Below, one piece after another: positions 41,672 to 52,105 of a DNA stretch of 64,000 bases. Under the pieces are notes generated by a model that was given only the letters and a program-made list of their open reading frames with translations, made no database searches and had not been told where the DNA came from. The stretch is taken from contig OZ255824.1 of assembly GCA_965277495.1 (NCBI GenBank), positions 1,860,001 to 1,924,000 on the forward strand. The letters run 5' to 3'. The translations under genes were made by a program, and so were the position numbers. Each line of letters starts with the position of its first letter. The stretch's first letter is position 1. This DNA is from CAHJXG01 sp965277495. GTDB lineage: Bacteria > Pseudomonadota > Alphaproteobacteria > Acetobacterales > Acetobacteraceae.

Positions 41672-42739
41672 ATGACTGGCTTGTTCGATAGCCCGTTCCG
41701 CACTGAATCGTCCGGGGTGCGCGGGCGCACGGTTGCTATCTACGCCGTGCTGGCCGTGGCCAACGCCGCCGCCTGGATATGGGCATTCGCGCTGTTCCAC
41801 GAGCAGCCCATCCTGCTCGGCACCGCGCTGATCGCCTATGGCTTCGGCCTGCGCCACGCGGTCGACCCCGACCACATCGCCGCCATCGACAACGTGACCC
41901 GCAAGCTGATGCAGGACCACCAGCGCCCGGTAACGGTCGGCTTCTGGTTCGCGATCGGCCATTCGGCCGTGGTTGCCATGGTCGCAATGGCGAGCGCGCT
42001 GGCCTCGGTGGCAATGCAGGGCAGCTTCGAGGAGCTGAAGCAGGTGGGCGGCCTGGTCTCGACCAGCATATCTGCGCTGTTCCTGTTCGCGATCGCCGCA
42101 ATCAACCTCGTGGTGCTGCGCTCGGTCTATCGCGCGTTCCGCAGCGTCCGGCACGGCGGCGCCTATGTCGAGGAAGACTTCAACCAGTTGCTGAACTCAC
42201 GCGGGCTGCTGGCGCGGCTGTTCCGTCCGATGTTCCGCCTGGTGACGCGGAGCTGGCACATGCTGCCGCTCGGCTTCCTGTTCGGCCTAGGCTTCGACAC
42301 CGCGACCGAGATCAGCCTGCTCGGCATCGCCGCCACCGAGGCCGCCAAGGGCGTGTCGCTCTCGGCCACCATGGTGTTCCCCGCATTGTTCGCCGCCGGG
42401 ATGGCGTTGATCGACACGACCGACGGCGTGCTGATGCTGCATGCCTACGACTGGGCATTCGTGAAGCCGATCCGCAAGCTGTACTACAACCTCACGATCA
42501 CGCTGGTGTCGGTCGTGGCCGCGTTCGTCATTGGCGGCATCGAGGCGCTCGGCTTGATCGGCGGCAAGCTACAGTTGGCGGGATGGTTCTGGGGCGGCAT
42601 CGGCGCCCTGAACGACAATTTCACCACGCTGGGCCTCGTCGTCATCGGGGTGTTCGCCGCGGGCTGGGCCGTTTCTGCGGCGGTCTATTACGCCCGGGGC
42701 GATGACCGGATCGACACTAAGGCATCCCCGACGGCATAG
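41672..42739 (+). CDS. NiCoT-family nickel/cobalt permease
   Basis: A 355-residue membrane protein with about eight helices. The ATG at 41672 has AAAAGGA upstream. The family signature in helix 2, RHAVDPDHIAAIDN (about residues 61-74), is present; its His and Asp residues bind the metal. The second signature, LGFDTATEI, follows near 209-217, with a third, VLMLHAYDWAF, near 263. HAVDPDHI rather than HAVDADHI is a common variant. It imports Ni2+ or Co2+. No nickel or cobalt enzyme is encoded in the window, so its client is unknown. Confidence 0.92.
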   Translation: MTGLFDSPFRTESSGVRGRTVAIYAVLAVANAAAWIWAFALFHEQPILLGTALIAYGFGLRHAVDPDHIAAIDNVTRKLMQDHQRPVTVGFWFAIGHSAVVAMVAMASALASVAMQGSFEELKQVGGLVSTSISALFLFAIAAINLVVLRSVYRAFRSVRHGGAYVEEDFNQLLNSRGLLARLFRPMFRLVTRSWHMLPLGFLFGLGFDTATEISLLGIAATEAAKGVSLSATMVFPALFAAGMALIDTTDGVLMLHAYDWAFVKPIRKLYYNLTITLVSVVAAFVIGGIEALGLIGGKLQLAGWFWGGIGALNDNFTTLGLVVIGVFAAGWAVSAAVYYARGDDRIDTKASPTA

Positions 42740-42810
42740 GCGCCTGGCCCGCTCCACTCGTCAAAACGGGTAGCTCAATCGTCCCCAAAACCTTGTTGCT
42801 TACCGGCGTC

Positions 42811-43839
42811 TCAGGGCTTCTGCGCCCCCACCGCATCGACATACACGGCGTAGACCGACGTGCTGGCCGTCATGAACAGCCGGTTCTTCTTCACGCCGCC
42901 AAAGCACAGGTTGGCGCAGGTCTCCGGCAAATGGATCTTGCCGATCAACTCCCCCGTCGGCGCGTAGCACCGCACCCCGTCCTCCTTGGCGTCGGCCCAG
43001 CCCATGCTGCACCAGACGTTGCCCTCGGTGTCCGTCCGCATGCCATCGGTGAACCCCGGGGCGAAGTTGTCGGCGAACACCTTGCCGCCCGACAGCTTGC
43101 CCCCGTCCACGGCGAAGGACCGTATGTTCGCCGGCCCGCCATGGGTGATCCCGCTGTCGATGATATATAGCGTCTTCTCGTCCGGTGAAAAACAGATGCC
43201 GTTCGGCCGGGTAAAGTCGCTCGCGACGACCGTGGGCGCCCAGGTCTGCGGCTCGAGGCGGTAAACGTTCCTTGGCAACTCGGCCGGCGCCTTGCGGCCC
43301 TCGTAGTCGCCATCGATGCCGTAGCCGGGGTCGGTGAACCATACCGCGCCATCCGACGACACCACGATGTCGTTCGGCGCGTTCAGCGGCTTGCCCTGGT
43401 AGCTGTCGATCAGCACGGTGATGCTGCCGTCATGCTCGGTCCGGGTCACCCGGCGGGATTCCTGCTCGCAGGACAACAGCCGGCCTTCGCGGTCGGACGT
43501 GTTGCCGTTGGTGTAGTTGGACGGCTTGCGGAACACGCTGACGTGGCCGTCCTCCTCCGACCAGCGCATCAGGCGGTTGTTGGGGATGTCGCTCCAGATC
43601 AGCTCGTTGCTCGCGCGGAAGTACACCGGCCCCTCCGCCCAGCGGAACCCGGTGGCGATCCGCTCGATTGCGGCGTTGCCGACCTTGCCGTGAAACCGCT
43701 TGTCCAGCGCCTCGACGCGCGGGTCGGGATAGCGGGTGCCCGGCAGATCGCCGAGCGGCAACCGGTCGGCGTGGGCCGCCCGTGCCGCGGCGAGTGCGCT
43801 GGTCGCTGTGGCGGCGGCCAGGAATTGGCGTCGTTGCAT
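42811..43839 (-). CDS. SMP-30/gluconolactonase-family protein, exported
   Basis: A 342-residue protein. The ATG at 43839 has GGAGGAGGGA upstream. The N-terminus (MQRRQFLAAATATSALAAARAAHA) is a signal peptide with a twin-arginine-like start. The beta-propeller has the segments RWAEGPVYFRASNELIWSDIPNNRLMRW, NAPNDIVVSSDGAVWFTDPGYG, DFTRPNGICFSPDEKTLYIIDSG and TDGMRTDTEGNVWCS. These contain the Glu, Asn and Asp metal ligands expected of the family. It probably hydrolyses a sugar lactone in the periplasm. The divergent neighbour is a ribose-type ABC importer, so both may serve use of the same sugar. Confidence 0.9.
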   Translation of the reverse strand: MQRRQFLAAATATSALAAARAAHADRLPLGDLPGTRYPDPRVEALDKRFHGKVGNAAIERIATGFRWAEGPVYFRASNELIWSDIPNNRLMRWSEEDGHVSVFRKPSNYTNGNTSDREGRLLSCEQESRRVTRTEHDGSITVLIDSYQGKPLNAPNDIVVSSDGAVWFTDPGYGIDGDYEGRKAPAELPRNVYRLEPQTWAPTVVASDFTRPNGICFSPDEKTLYIIDSGITHGGPANIRSFAVDGGKLSGGKVFADNFAPGFTDGMRTDTEGNVWCSMGWADAKEDGVRCYAPTGELIGKIHLPETCANLCFGGVKKNRLFMTASTSVYAVYVDAVGAQKP

Positions 43840-44052
43840 GGCGGTTCCCTCCTCCTGCCCCGTCTAAACTGCGGCGTCAGGTTAGGATGAGGTTAGCCAA
43901 CCCAAGCCTGCAGGTCCATGCGCTTGTCCGCCCGCGCCAGCCAGCATTGCATGGCCGCCGGCGGCTGACGCGTGACACGGCACTTTCCTTTTGGGTGCCA
44001 ATGTTGCTAGCGTACGAACCCAGGGGCGCCTGAGACCCCAAAGGGAGCGTTC

Positions 44053-45009
44053 ATGGACCGTCGTCATTTCAATGCTGGCCTCGCCACGGCCGCCCTCGGA
44101 CTCGCGATGCGCCCGGCAGCGGCGCAGCAAAAGCGCACGCTCGCCTTCGTGGTGAACGTGTCAGCCGATTTCTGGACCATCGCGCGCCGGGGCATCGAGA
44201 AGGCGAACAAGGAACATCCCGAATTCGACATGCAGATGATCATCCCCGCCCAGGCCAGCGCCGCCGAGCAGCGCCGCATCCTGGACGAGCTGATCGCGCG
44301 CCAGGTCGCCGGGGTCGCGATATCGGCCATCAACCCGGCCAGCTCGACGGACGCGCTGAACCGCGTCGCGTCGCAGGCGGTGCTGTTCACCACCGACAGC
44401 GACGCGCCGGCCAGCAACCGGGTGGTGTATATCGGCACCGACAACGTGGCCGCGGGCCGGGAAGCGGGCGGGCAGATGAAAAAGGCGCTGCCCAACGGCG
44501 GCAAGGCCATGCTGTTCGTCGGCACCATGGACGCGGACAACGCGCGGGAGCGGGTGCAGGGCATCCGCGAGGCATTGAAGGGCGGCAACATCGAAATCCT
44601 GGATGTCCGCACCGACGAGAGCGATTTCGCCCGCGCTAAGCGCAACGCCGAGGACACGCTGTCCCGTTACGCCGACCTCGGGCTGATGGTCGGGCTGTGG
44701 GCCTACAACACGCCGCAGATCTACCAGGCGGTGAAGCAGGCCGGGCGCGAGAAGAACGTGAAGATTGTCGGTTTCGACGAGGATGCGCTGACGCTGCGCG
44801 GCGTGGCCGATGGGACCATCTTCTCGACCGTGGTGCAGCAACCGTTCGAGTTCGGCTACCAGTCCATGGTGGGCATGGTGCGCTATCTCGCCGGCGATAA
44901 GGCCTGGATACCCGCCAACAAGCAGGTCATCGTGCCGACCCGCATCATCGACAGCACCAACGTGGCCGAATTCCAAGGCTTCATGAAACAAATCCTGCGC
45001 CCGAGCTAA
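44053..45009 (+). CDS. Sugar ABC transporter, periplasmic binding protein (RbsB-like)
   Basis: A 318-residue type I periplasmic binding protein. The N-terminus MDRRHFNAGLATAALG with a signal ending AAAQ (about 25) suggests Sec or Tat export. The mature part starts with TLAFVVNVSADFWTIARRGIEKANKEHP, and LDELIARQVAGVAISAINPAS, YIGTDNVAAGREAGGQM and VGFDEDALTLRGVADGTIFSTVVQQPFEFG follow, all typical of RbsB and related pentose or sugar-alcohol binders. It is the first gene of a three-gene importer (binding protein, ATPase, permease) with five bases to the next start. The ligand is unknown. Confidence 0.93.
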   Translation: MDRRHFNAGLATAALGLAMRPAAAQQKRTLAFVVNVSADFWTIARRGIEKANKEHPEFDMQMIIPAQASAAEQRRILDELIARQVAGVAISAINPASSTDALNRVASQAVLFTTDSDAPASNRVVYIGTDNVAAGREAGGQMKKALPNGGKAMLFVGTMDADNARERVQGIREALKGGNIEILDVRTDESDFARAKRNAEDTLSRYADLGLMVGLWAYNTPQIYQAVKQAGREKNVKIVGFDEDALTLRGVADGTIFSTVVQQPFEFGYQSMVGMVRYLAGDKAWIPANKQVIVPTRIIDSTNVAEFQGFMKQILRPS

Positions 45010-45014
45010 GCGGC

Positions 45015-46523
45015 GTGGCAAGCCCGTTGCTTGAGCTTGCGGGCATCACCAAGAGCTACCCCGGCGTCAAGGCGCTAGACGGCGTGTCGCTGCTGCTCGG
45101 CGCCGGCGAAGTCCTGGGCCTGATCGGCGAGAACGGCGCCGGCAAGAGCACGCTGATGCGCATCCTGGGCGGCGTGGTGCGTCCGGACGCCGGGCGCATC
45201 CATATCGGCGGCCAGGACCGAACGCATCTCACGGTCGCCGAGGCGCAGGCGCAGGGCGTCGCCTTCGTGCACCAGGAGCTGTCGATGTTCGACAACCTGG
45301 ACGCGGCGGCGAACGTGCTGATGGGGCGCGAAAACCTGCGCGCCGGGCCGCTGCGCCTGGTGGACCGTGGCGCCTGCCGGGCACGGGTCGCGCCGCTGCT
45401 CGAACGGCTGGGCGCGGATTTCGGGCCGGACGCCCCGGTTGCCCGGCTGTCGATCGCGCAGCGGCAACTGGTGGAAATCGCCCGCGCGCTCTCGTCCAAC
45501 GCGCGGATCATCATCCTCGACGAGCCCACCAGCAGCCTCACGCTATCCGAGACCGACCGCCTGCTCGCGATCGTCGCCGGGCTGCGGGCGGCTGGAACCG
45601 GGGTGATCTACATCACCCACCGGCTGGGCGAGGTCGCCGCCTGCGCCGACCGGGTGACCTGCCTGCGCGACGGGCGCGTCGCCGGGGAGCTGCCGCGCGA
45701 GGCGATCGCCCACGCCGCCATGACCCGGATGATGATCGGACGCGACCTGCAATCCCTGCACATCCCGCCGGCGAACCTGCCGGGCGAGGGCGGGCTCGAG
45801 CTGCAGGACCTGGTGACGACGGCCTTCCCCGACCGCAGCGCCAGCCTGCACGCCCGGCCCGGCGAGATATTGGGCTTGGCCGGGCTGGTCGGGTCGGGCC
45901 GGACATCGCTGGCCCGTGCAATCTTCGGCATCGAGCCGGCAGTCAGCGGCGTCATCCGGCTGGACGGGCGCCCAATGCGGATCGGCTCACCGCGGGACGC
46001 CATCGCGCGCGGCCTGTATTTGGTGCCGGAGGACCGCAAGCGCTCCGGGCTCGTGCTCGGGATGCCGATCGCGCAGAACGTGACGCTGCCGGCGTTGCCC
46101 CGCCATTCGCGCCTGGGCCTGATCAGCCCGGCGTCGGAGGCGCAGGCCGGAGAGGCCCAGCGGATCGCCCTGCGGATCAAGGCGCCGAACGCCGCGGTGC
46201 ACGCCGGGACGCTGTCGGGCGGCAACCAGCAGAAGGTGGTGCTGGGCCGCTGGCTGGCGCTTGAACCCCGCGCCATCGTGTTCGACGAGCCGACGCGCGG
46301 CGTCGATGTCGGCGCCAAGGGGGAGATCTACGCCCTGATGCGCGCCCTCGCCGACCGCGGCGTCGCCGTGTTGATGATCAGCAGCGACATGGAGGAGGTG
46401 ATCGGCGTGAGCGACCGGGTGGCTGTCATGCATGAGGGGCGGGTGGCCGGGACGCTCGGCCGTCCGGAGTTCAGCGAGGCGGCGGTGCTGCGGCTGGCGA
46501 TCGGGCAGGCGGCGGCGGCTTAA
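45015..46523 (+). CDS. Sugar ABC transporter, tandem ATPase (RbsA-like)
   Basis: A 502-residue protein with two ABC domains. It starts at GTG 45015. The first domain has Walker A GENGAGKST (about residues 39-47), Q-loop FVHQELSMFD, signature LSIAQRQLVEIARAL and Walker B IIILDEPTSSL. The second has a degenerate P-loop (GLVGSGRTS), signature LSGGNQQKVVLGRWL and Walker B AIVFDEPTRGVDVG, exactly as in RbsA/MglA. It energises sugar import at the inner membrane. Its stop is directly followed by the permease start at 46525. Confidence 0.94.
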   Translation: MASPLLELAGITKSYPGVKALDGVSLLLGAGEVLGLIGENGAGKSTLMRILGGVVRPDAGRIHIGGQDRTHLTVAEAQAQGVAFVHQELSMFDNLDAAANVLMGRENLRAGPLRLVDRGACRARVAPLLERLGADFGPDAPVARLSIAQRQLVEIARALSSNARIIILDEPTSSLTLSETDRLLAIVAGLRAAGTGVIYITHRLGEVAACADRVTCLRDGRVAGELPREAIAHAAMTRMMIGRDLQSLHIPPANLPGEGGLELQDLVTTAFPDRSASLHARPGEILGLAGLVGSGRTSLARAIFGIEPAVSGVIRLDGRPMRIGSPRDAIARGLYLVPEDRKRSGLVLGMPIAQNVTLPALPRHSRLGLISPASEAQAGEAQRIALRIKAPNAAVHAGTLSGGNQQKVVLGRWLALEPRAIVFDEPTRGVDVGAKGEIYALMRALADRGVAVLMISSDMEEVIGVSDRVAVMHEGRVAGTLGRPEFSEAAVLRLAIGQAAAA

Positions 46524-46524
46524 C

Positions 46525-47481
46525 ATGGGCAAGAAGGAGCTTGGCCTGCTGGTCCTGGTGCTGGTGATCGGCGGCATCACCACGGCGCTCAACCCGCGGT
46601 TCCTGTCGGCGGTGAACCTGCTGAACATGGCGAACCTGATCGGCCTGTTCGGGGTGTTCAGCATCGGCCAGGGCCTAGTCATCATCACCGGCGGCATCGA
46701 CCTGTCCGTCGGCTCGGTGTTCGCGCTGTTGGGAGTGATCTTCATCGACCTGCTGGCGAACCAGGGCGCGCCTTGGCCGCTGGCGTTGCTGGCGGTGCTG
46801 CTGGGCGGCGTGCTGATCGGCGCGCTGCACGGCGCATTGGTGACGCGGGCGGGCTTGCAGCCGTTCGTGGTCACGCTATGCGGCCTGCTGATCTACCGTG
46901 GCGCCGCGCGCTACTACACCGGGGACGCGACGATCGGCTTCGGCTATGCGGAGGGGCTGGACAGCCTGACCTGGCTCGCCTCCGGACGCAGCTTCGGCGT
47001 GCCGAACCCGTTCCTCGTGCTCGTGGTCGTGGCGGTGGTGATGGCGGTGGTGCTGCACCGGTCGGTGTTCGGGCGATACTTGTTCGCCGTTGGCCGCAAC
47101 GAGGAGGCGGCGCGGTATTCCGGCATACGCACCGGGCTGGTGGTGGCCGGGGCGTATGTCTTGAGCGGGGGGCTCGCGGGCATCTCGACGGTTTTGCTGG
47201 TGTTCTACACCAACTCGGTCTCGCCCTCGTCGTTCGGCAATTTCTACGAGCTGTATGCCATCGCGGCGGCGGTGCTGGGCGGCTGCTCACTGCGGGGCGG
47301 CGAGGGCAGCATCCTCGGCATCGTGCTCGGCACCGTGCTGCTGCAAATCTTGCAGAACCTGGTCAACATCCTCGGCATCCCGTCCTCGCTGAACTTCGCC
47401 GTGATGGGCGGCGTGATCCTGCTTGGCGCGTTGGCGGACCAGCAGCTTGCCGGACGGGCGCGGGCGGGAGGCCAGGCGTAG
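46525..47481 (+). CDS. Sugar ABC transporter, permease (RbsC-like)
   Basis: A 318-residue membrane protein with about nine helices. Family features include SIGQGLVIITGGIDLSVGSVFAL, LGGVLIGALHGALVTRAGLQPFVVTLCGLLIYRG, VFGRYLFAVGRNEEAARYSGI (the EAA-like cytoplasmic loop contacting the ATPase) and YAIAAAVLGGCSLRGGEGSILG. Only one permease is encoded, so it likely works as a homodimer with the two-domain ATPase. It is the last gene of the importer operon. Confidence 0.93.
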   Translation: MGKKELGLLVLVLVIGGITTALNPRFLSAVNLLNMANLIGLFGVFSIGQGLVIITGGIDLSVGSVFALLGVIFIDLLANQGAPWPLALLAVLLGGVLIGALHGALVTRAGLQPFVVTLCGLLIYRGAARYYTGDATIGFGYAEGLDSLTWLASGRSFGVPNPFLVLVVVAVVMAVVLHRSVFGRYLFAVGRNEEAARYSGIRTGLVVAGAYVLSGGLAGISTVLLVFYTNSVSPSSFGNFYELYAIAAAVLGGCSLRGGEGSILGIVLGTVLLQILQNLVNILGIPSSLNFAVMGGVILLGALADQQLAGRARAGGQA

Positions 47482-47718
47482 CGCATTGCGTCATCGGATC
47501 CTGGAATTTAGGGTGCGGCGCCGCGTCCGCCGCCAATTCTTGGCAGCAGGCGCCGGCCACAGGAGGTGACGATCACCCACCCACTTCGGCTTACCGCCCT
47601 GCTCGAAAGTTTTTCCCAAGCGCAACAGTTGGTCGGCGCGACGGTGCCCGACACGAAGGAGGCGTTTCGCGAAATAAAGGTGCGCGATGATCAACTCGCT
47701 CGGTCCATGGGACGCGCC
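47482..47718. other. Gap between the sugar importer and the monooxygenase operon end, doubtful small frame
   Basis: A GTG-started plus-strand frame at 47566-47754 would encode 62 residues behind an AGGAGG-like site. It matches no family I know and runs into the 3' end of the convergent secreted-protein gene. I see no clear terminator. Confidence 0.35.
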
Positions 47719-48237
47719 CTAGTCGTCGTCGATGCTGCCGTCGAGTTCGCGTGACATCTCCAACGTAAACCGCAGGTTGTAGCTGAAGCCGGGGGCCGCC
47801 CTCGGAAATTCGGTGAAGGCGAGGCGGTCCCAGGGAAGGCGCTCATACGTCGGGCGGTCGAAGGTGAACGAGAACATCTCGCGGGTGCCCTGGCCGCCGT
47901 CCGGCGCCGCCGCAACCCTCCAGCGGGTCACGCCGAGGCCGGGGTCGCTGGCATAGAGGCCGCGGACCGCGCGGGACGCCAGCAGCAAAGCCAGCGCGTT
48001 GGCGTAGGACGCCGGGTGCTTCGCGACGTCGTCGCCGGAGATCGCGTTTGAAAGTGCGCCTTGCTCCTGCAATGCGGGCAGCTCATCCAGCAAGGCCGCG
48101 CGGTCGACGGCCACGCCAACGTTGCGCGCCCCGTCCGGGCCGCTGTCGCCGAGCTTGACCTGGAATGGCGGCGCGGCCATGGCCCGGCCCGGCAATCCCC
48201 AAAGCAGCAACACAGCAAGCAGCAGTCGCCGGATCAT
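47719..48237 (-). CDS. Secreted hypothetical protein at the end of the monooxygenase operon
   Basis: A 172-residue protein from the ATG at 48237 (GGGGAAG upstream). The signal peptide is clear (MIRRLLLAVLLLWGLPGRAMAAPP). The mature 145 residues have no family I recognise; they contain PFQVKLGDSGPDGARNVGVAVD and end in an acidic DGSIDDD. It lies 43 bases after the sigma-54 activator on the same strand, so it may be the last gene of the monooxygenase operon. The function is unknown. Confidence 0.65.
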   Translation of the reverse strand: MIRRLLLAVLLLWGLPGRAMAAPPFQVKLGDSGPDGARNVGVAVDRAALLDELPALQEQGALSNAISGDDVAKHPASYANALALLLASRAVRGLYASDPGLGVTRWRVAAAPDGGQGTREMFSFTFDRPTYERLPWDRLAFTEFPRAAPGFSYNLRFTLEMSRELDGSIDDD

Positions 48238-48280
48238 GACTTCCCCAAGGGCCGAATGCTGCATAATGGGGCGGAGCGGT

Positions 48281-50257
<1,977 letters not shown>

Positions 50258-50280
50258 GCGCGTCCCCATGTAGTGGCTGG

Positions 50281-51909
50281 TTAGAGCAGCTCCGCCCCGC
50301 CGCCCATCGCCGGGCCGGCGGTGATGTCGACGCCGTCCGGCTTGGTCGCGATCAGCGTCTGCGTGGTCAGGATCAGCCCCGCCACCGAGGCCGCGTTGCG
50401 CACGGCGGTGGCGGTGACGCGCACCGGGTCGATCACGCCGGCCTCCACAAGGTCGATGAACCCGCCGGTCCGCGCGTCGAAGCCCACGCCGCGGCGCGAC
50501 TGCCGGACCCGGTCGACGATGGCGGCGGCGTCCAGGCCGCAATTCTTGGCGATGCAGGTCAGCGGCTGGGCCAATGCGCCCTGCAGCAGCCCGGCGCCTT
50601 CGCGCGCGCTGCCGGACAGGCCTTCGACCACGTACTCCAGGTCGGGGACGACCTGCAGCAGCGCGGTACCGCCGCCGGGCACAATGCCCTCCTCGACCGC
50701 CGCGCGTGTGGCGTTGATCGCGTCCTCGATCAGTTGCACCCGGCGCTTCTGCTCGACCGGCGTGGCGCCGCCGGCGAGGATGATTGCGGTGCCGCCCGAC
50801 AGCTTGGCGAGGCGCACCTGGAACTTGTCGCGCTCGATGTTCTGCGGCGCAGCGTCGTATTGGCGGGCGACTTGCTCGCGCCGGGCCTTGACGGTGGCCG
50901 GGTCGCCGCCGCCGGCGCGGATTGTGGTCTGGCTGGCCGAGACCGTCACCTGGCGGGCACGGCCCAGGTCGCGCATCTGCGCCCCGGCGATGCTGCCGCC
51001 GAGGTCGCGGGCGATCACGCGCCCGCCGGTGGCGATGGCGATGTCCTCCAGCATGGCCTTGCGCCAATGACCGTATTCGGGCGGATGGATGGCGGCGATC
51101 GGCGGCTCGCCGCGGTCCCGCCGCGACAGCAGGGCAATGACGCAGGCGGGGGCGACCTCCTCGGCGATGATCAGCAACGGGCGCTTCTGCCCGGCCATCA
51201 ATGCCTCGATCGCCGCGACGTCATCGGTCGTCAGCAGCTTGCAGTCGGTCATCAGGATCATCGGATCGTCGAGCACGACCAACATGCGCTCGACGTCGGT
51301 GACCATGTGGTGCGACAAATAGCCGCGGTCGAACGCCATGCCGTCCACGACTTCGAGCAGCGTCTCGACGGTGGTGCCGAACTCGACGGTGACGATGCCG
51401 TCGCTCCCGACGCGCTCCAGCGCCTCCGCGACCATATTGCCGGTGAACTCGTCGTTGGCGGCGATGATGGCGACCGCGCGGGTTTCGGCGAAGCCGCGCA
51501 CCGGGCGGGCGATGCGGCCCAGCGCCTCGATGGCCGCCGTCGTGGCGACCTCCAAGCCATGCACTAGCTCGACCGGGTTGGCGCCGCGCGCCAGGCACTC
51601 CAAGCCCTGCTGCACCATCGCGTCGGCGAGCACGGTGGCGGTGGTGGTGCCGTCGCCGGCGACCTCGTTGGTCTGCTTGGAGACTTCGCGTAGCACCTGC
51701 GCGCCCATGTTCTCGAACGGGCACGCCAGCTCGATTTCCTGGGCGATGCTGACGCCGTCGCGGGAGATCATCGGCGTGCCGATCGGGCGGTCGATAATCG
51801 CGTTCATGCCCTTTGGCCCCAGCGTGCCGCGCACCGCCCGTGCCAGCTTCGACACGCCCCGCCCCAATGCCAGCCGCGCCGCTTCGTCGTGCAGCATCAT
51901 CTTAGCCAT
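50281..51909 (-). CDS. mimG: Divergent GroEL-type chaperonin of the monooxygenase operon (MimG-like)
   Basis: A 542-residue Hsp60. The ATG at 51909 has GGAAG upstream. Conserved chaperonin elements are present: GTLGPKGMNAIID near residue 35, NEVAGDGTTTATVLADAMV (about 83-100, with the ATP-site DGTTT), VEEGIVPGGGTALL and VGFDARTG. The C-terminal GGM-rich tail of housekeeping GroEL is missing; the protein ends AMGGGAELL. No GroES is encoded beside it. Related chaperonins are needed to fold the hydroxylase in propane/phenol-type monooxygenase clusters. A 196-base gap with a palindromic element separates it from the upstream DUF59 gene. Confidence 0.93.
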   Translation of the reverse strand: MAKMMLHDEAARLALGRGVSKLARAVRGTLGPKGMNAIIDRPIGTPMISRDGVSIAQEIELACPFENMGAQVLREVSKQTNEVAGDGTTTATVLADAMVQQGLECLARGANPVELVHGLEVATTAAIEALGRIARPVRGFAETRAVAIIAANDEFTGNMVAEALERVGSDGIVTVEFGTTVETLLEVVDGMAFDRGYLSHHMVTDVERMLVVLDDPMILMTDCKLLTTDDVAAIEALMAGQKRPLLIIAEEVAPACVIALLSRRDRGEPPIAAIHPPEYGHWRKAMLEDIAIATGGRVIARDLGGSIAGAQMRDLGRARQVTVSASQTTIRAGGGDPATVKARREQVARQYDAAPQNIERDKFQVRLAKLSGGTAIILAGGATPVEQKRRVQLIEDAINATRAAVEEGIVPGGGTALLQVVPDLEYVVEGLSGSAREGAGLLQGALAQPLTCIAKNCGLDAAAIVDRVRQSRRGVGFDARTGGFIDLVEAGVIDPVRVTATAVRNAASVAGLILTTQTLIATKPDGVDITAGPAMGGGAELL

Positions 51910-51947
51910 GGTTCTTCCCTCGATCGTTTTTTGTCTGCACTGGAATG

Positions 51948-52052
51948 CCGTCGTTGCGAGGAGCGCTTGCGACGCGGCAATCCGCATCGCATGCACAGAG
52001 TCCGGTCTATGTCGTCCTGGATTGCCGCGCCGAAGCCGGCTCGCAATGACGG
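51948..52052. repeat. MITE/REP-like imperfect palindromic element between operon genes
   Basis: The left arm 51948-51983 (CCGTCGTTGCGAG... ending GCGGCAATCC) and right arm 52019-52052 are inverted copies with a few differences. The arms share CCGTC-TTGCGAG and GCGGCAATCC and enclose about 35 bases. The CGTCATTGCGAG...GCGGCAATCC pattern is a common dispersed repeat type in alphaproteobacteria. It sits upstream of groEL, inside what otherwise looks like one transcript. Confidence 0.75.
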
Positions 52053-52105
52053 TTGGTTACGGTTTGCTCAAACTGAGTAACTGCCCAACACTGAACAGTA
52101 GATTT

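Noticed and set aside
47566..47754. 62-residue plus-strand frame with AGGAGG-like start
   Set aside because: No family resemblance; it overlaps the end of the convergent secreted-protein gene and is best left as doubtful.
50258..51067. N-terminal extension of the sigma-54 activator frame through groEL
   Set aside because: The added residues are only an out-of-frame, Arg/His-rich reading of groEL; a proper start with a ribosome site exists at 50257.
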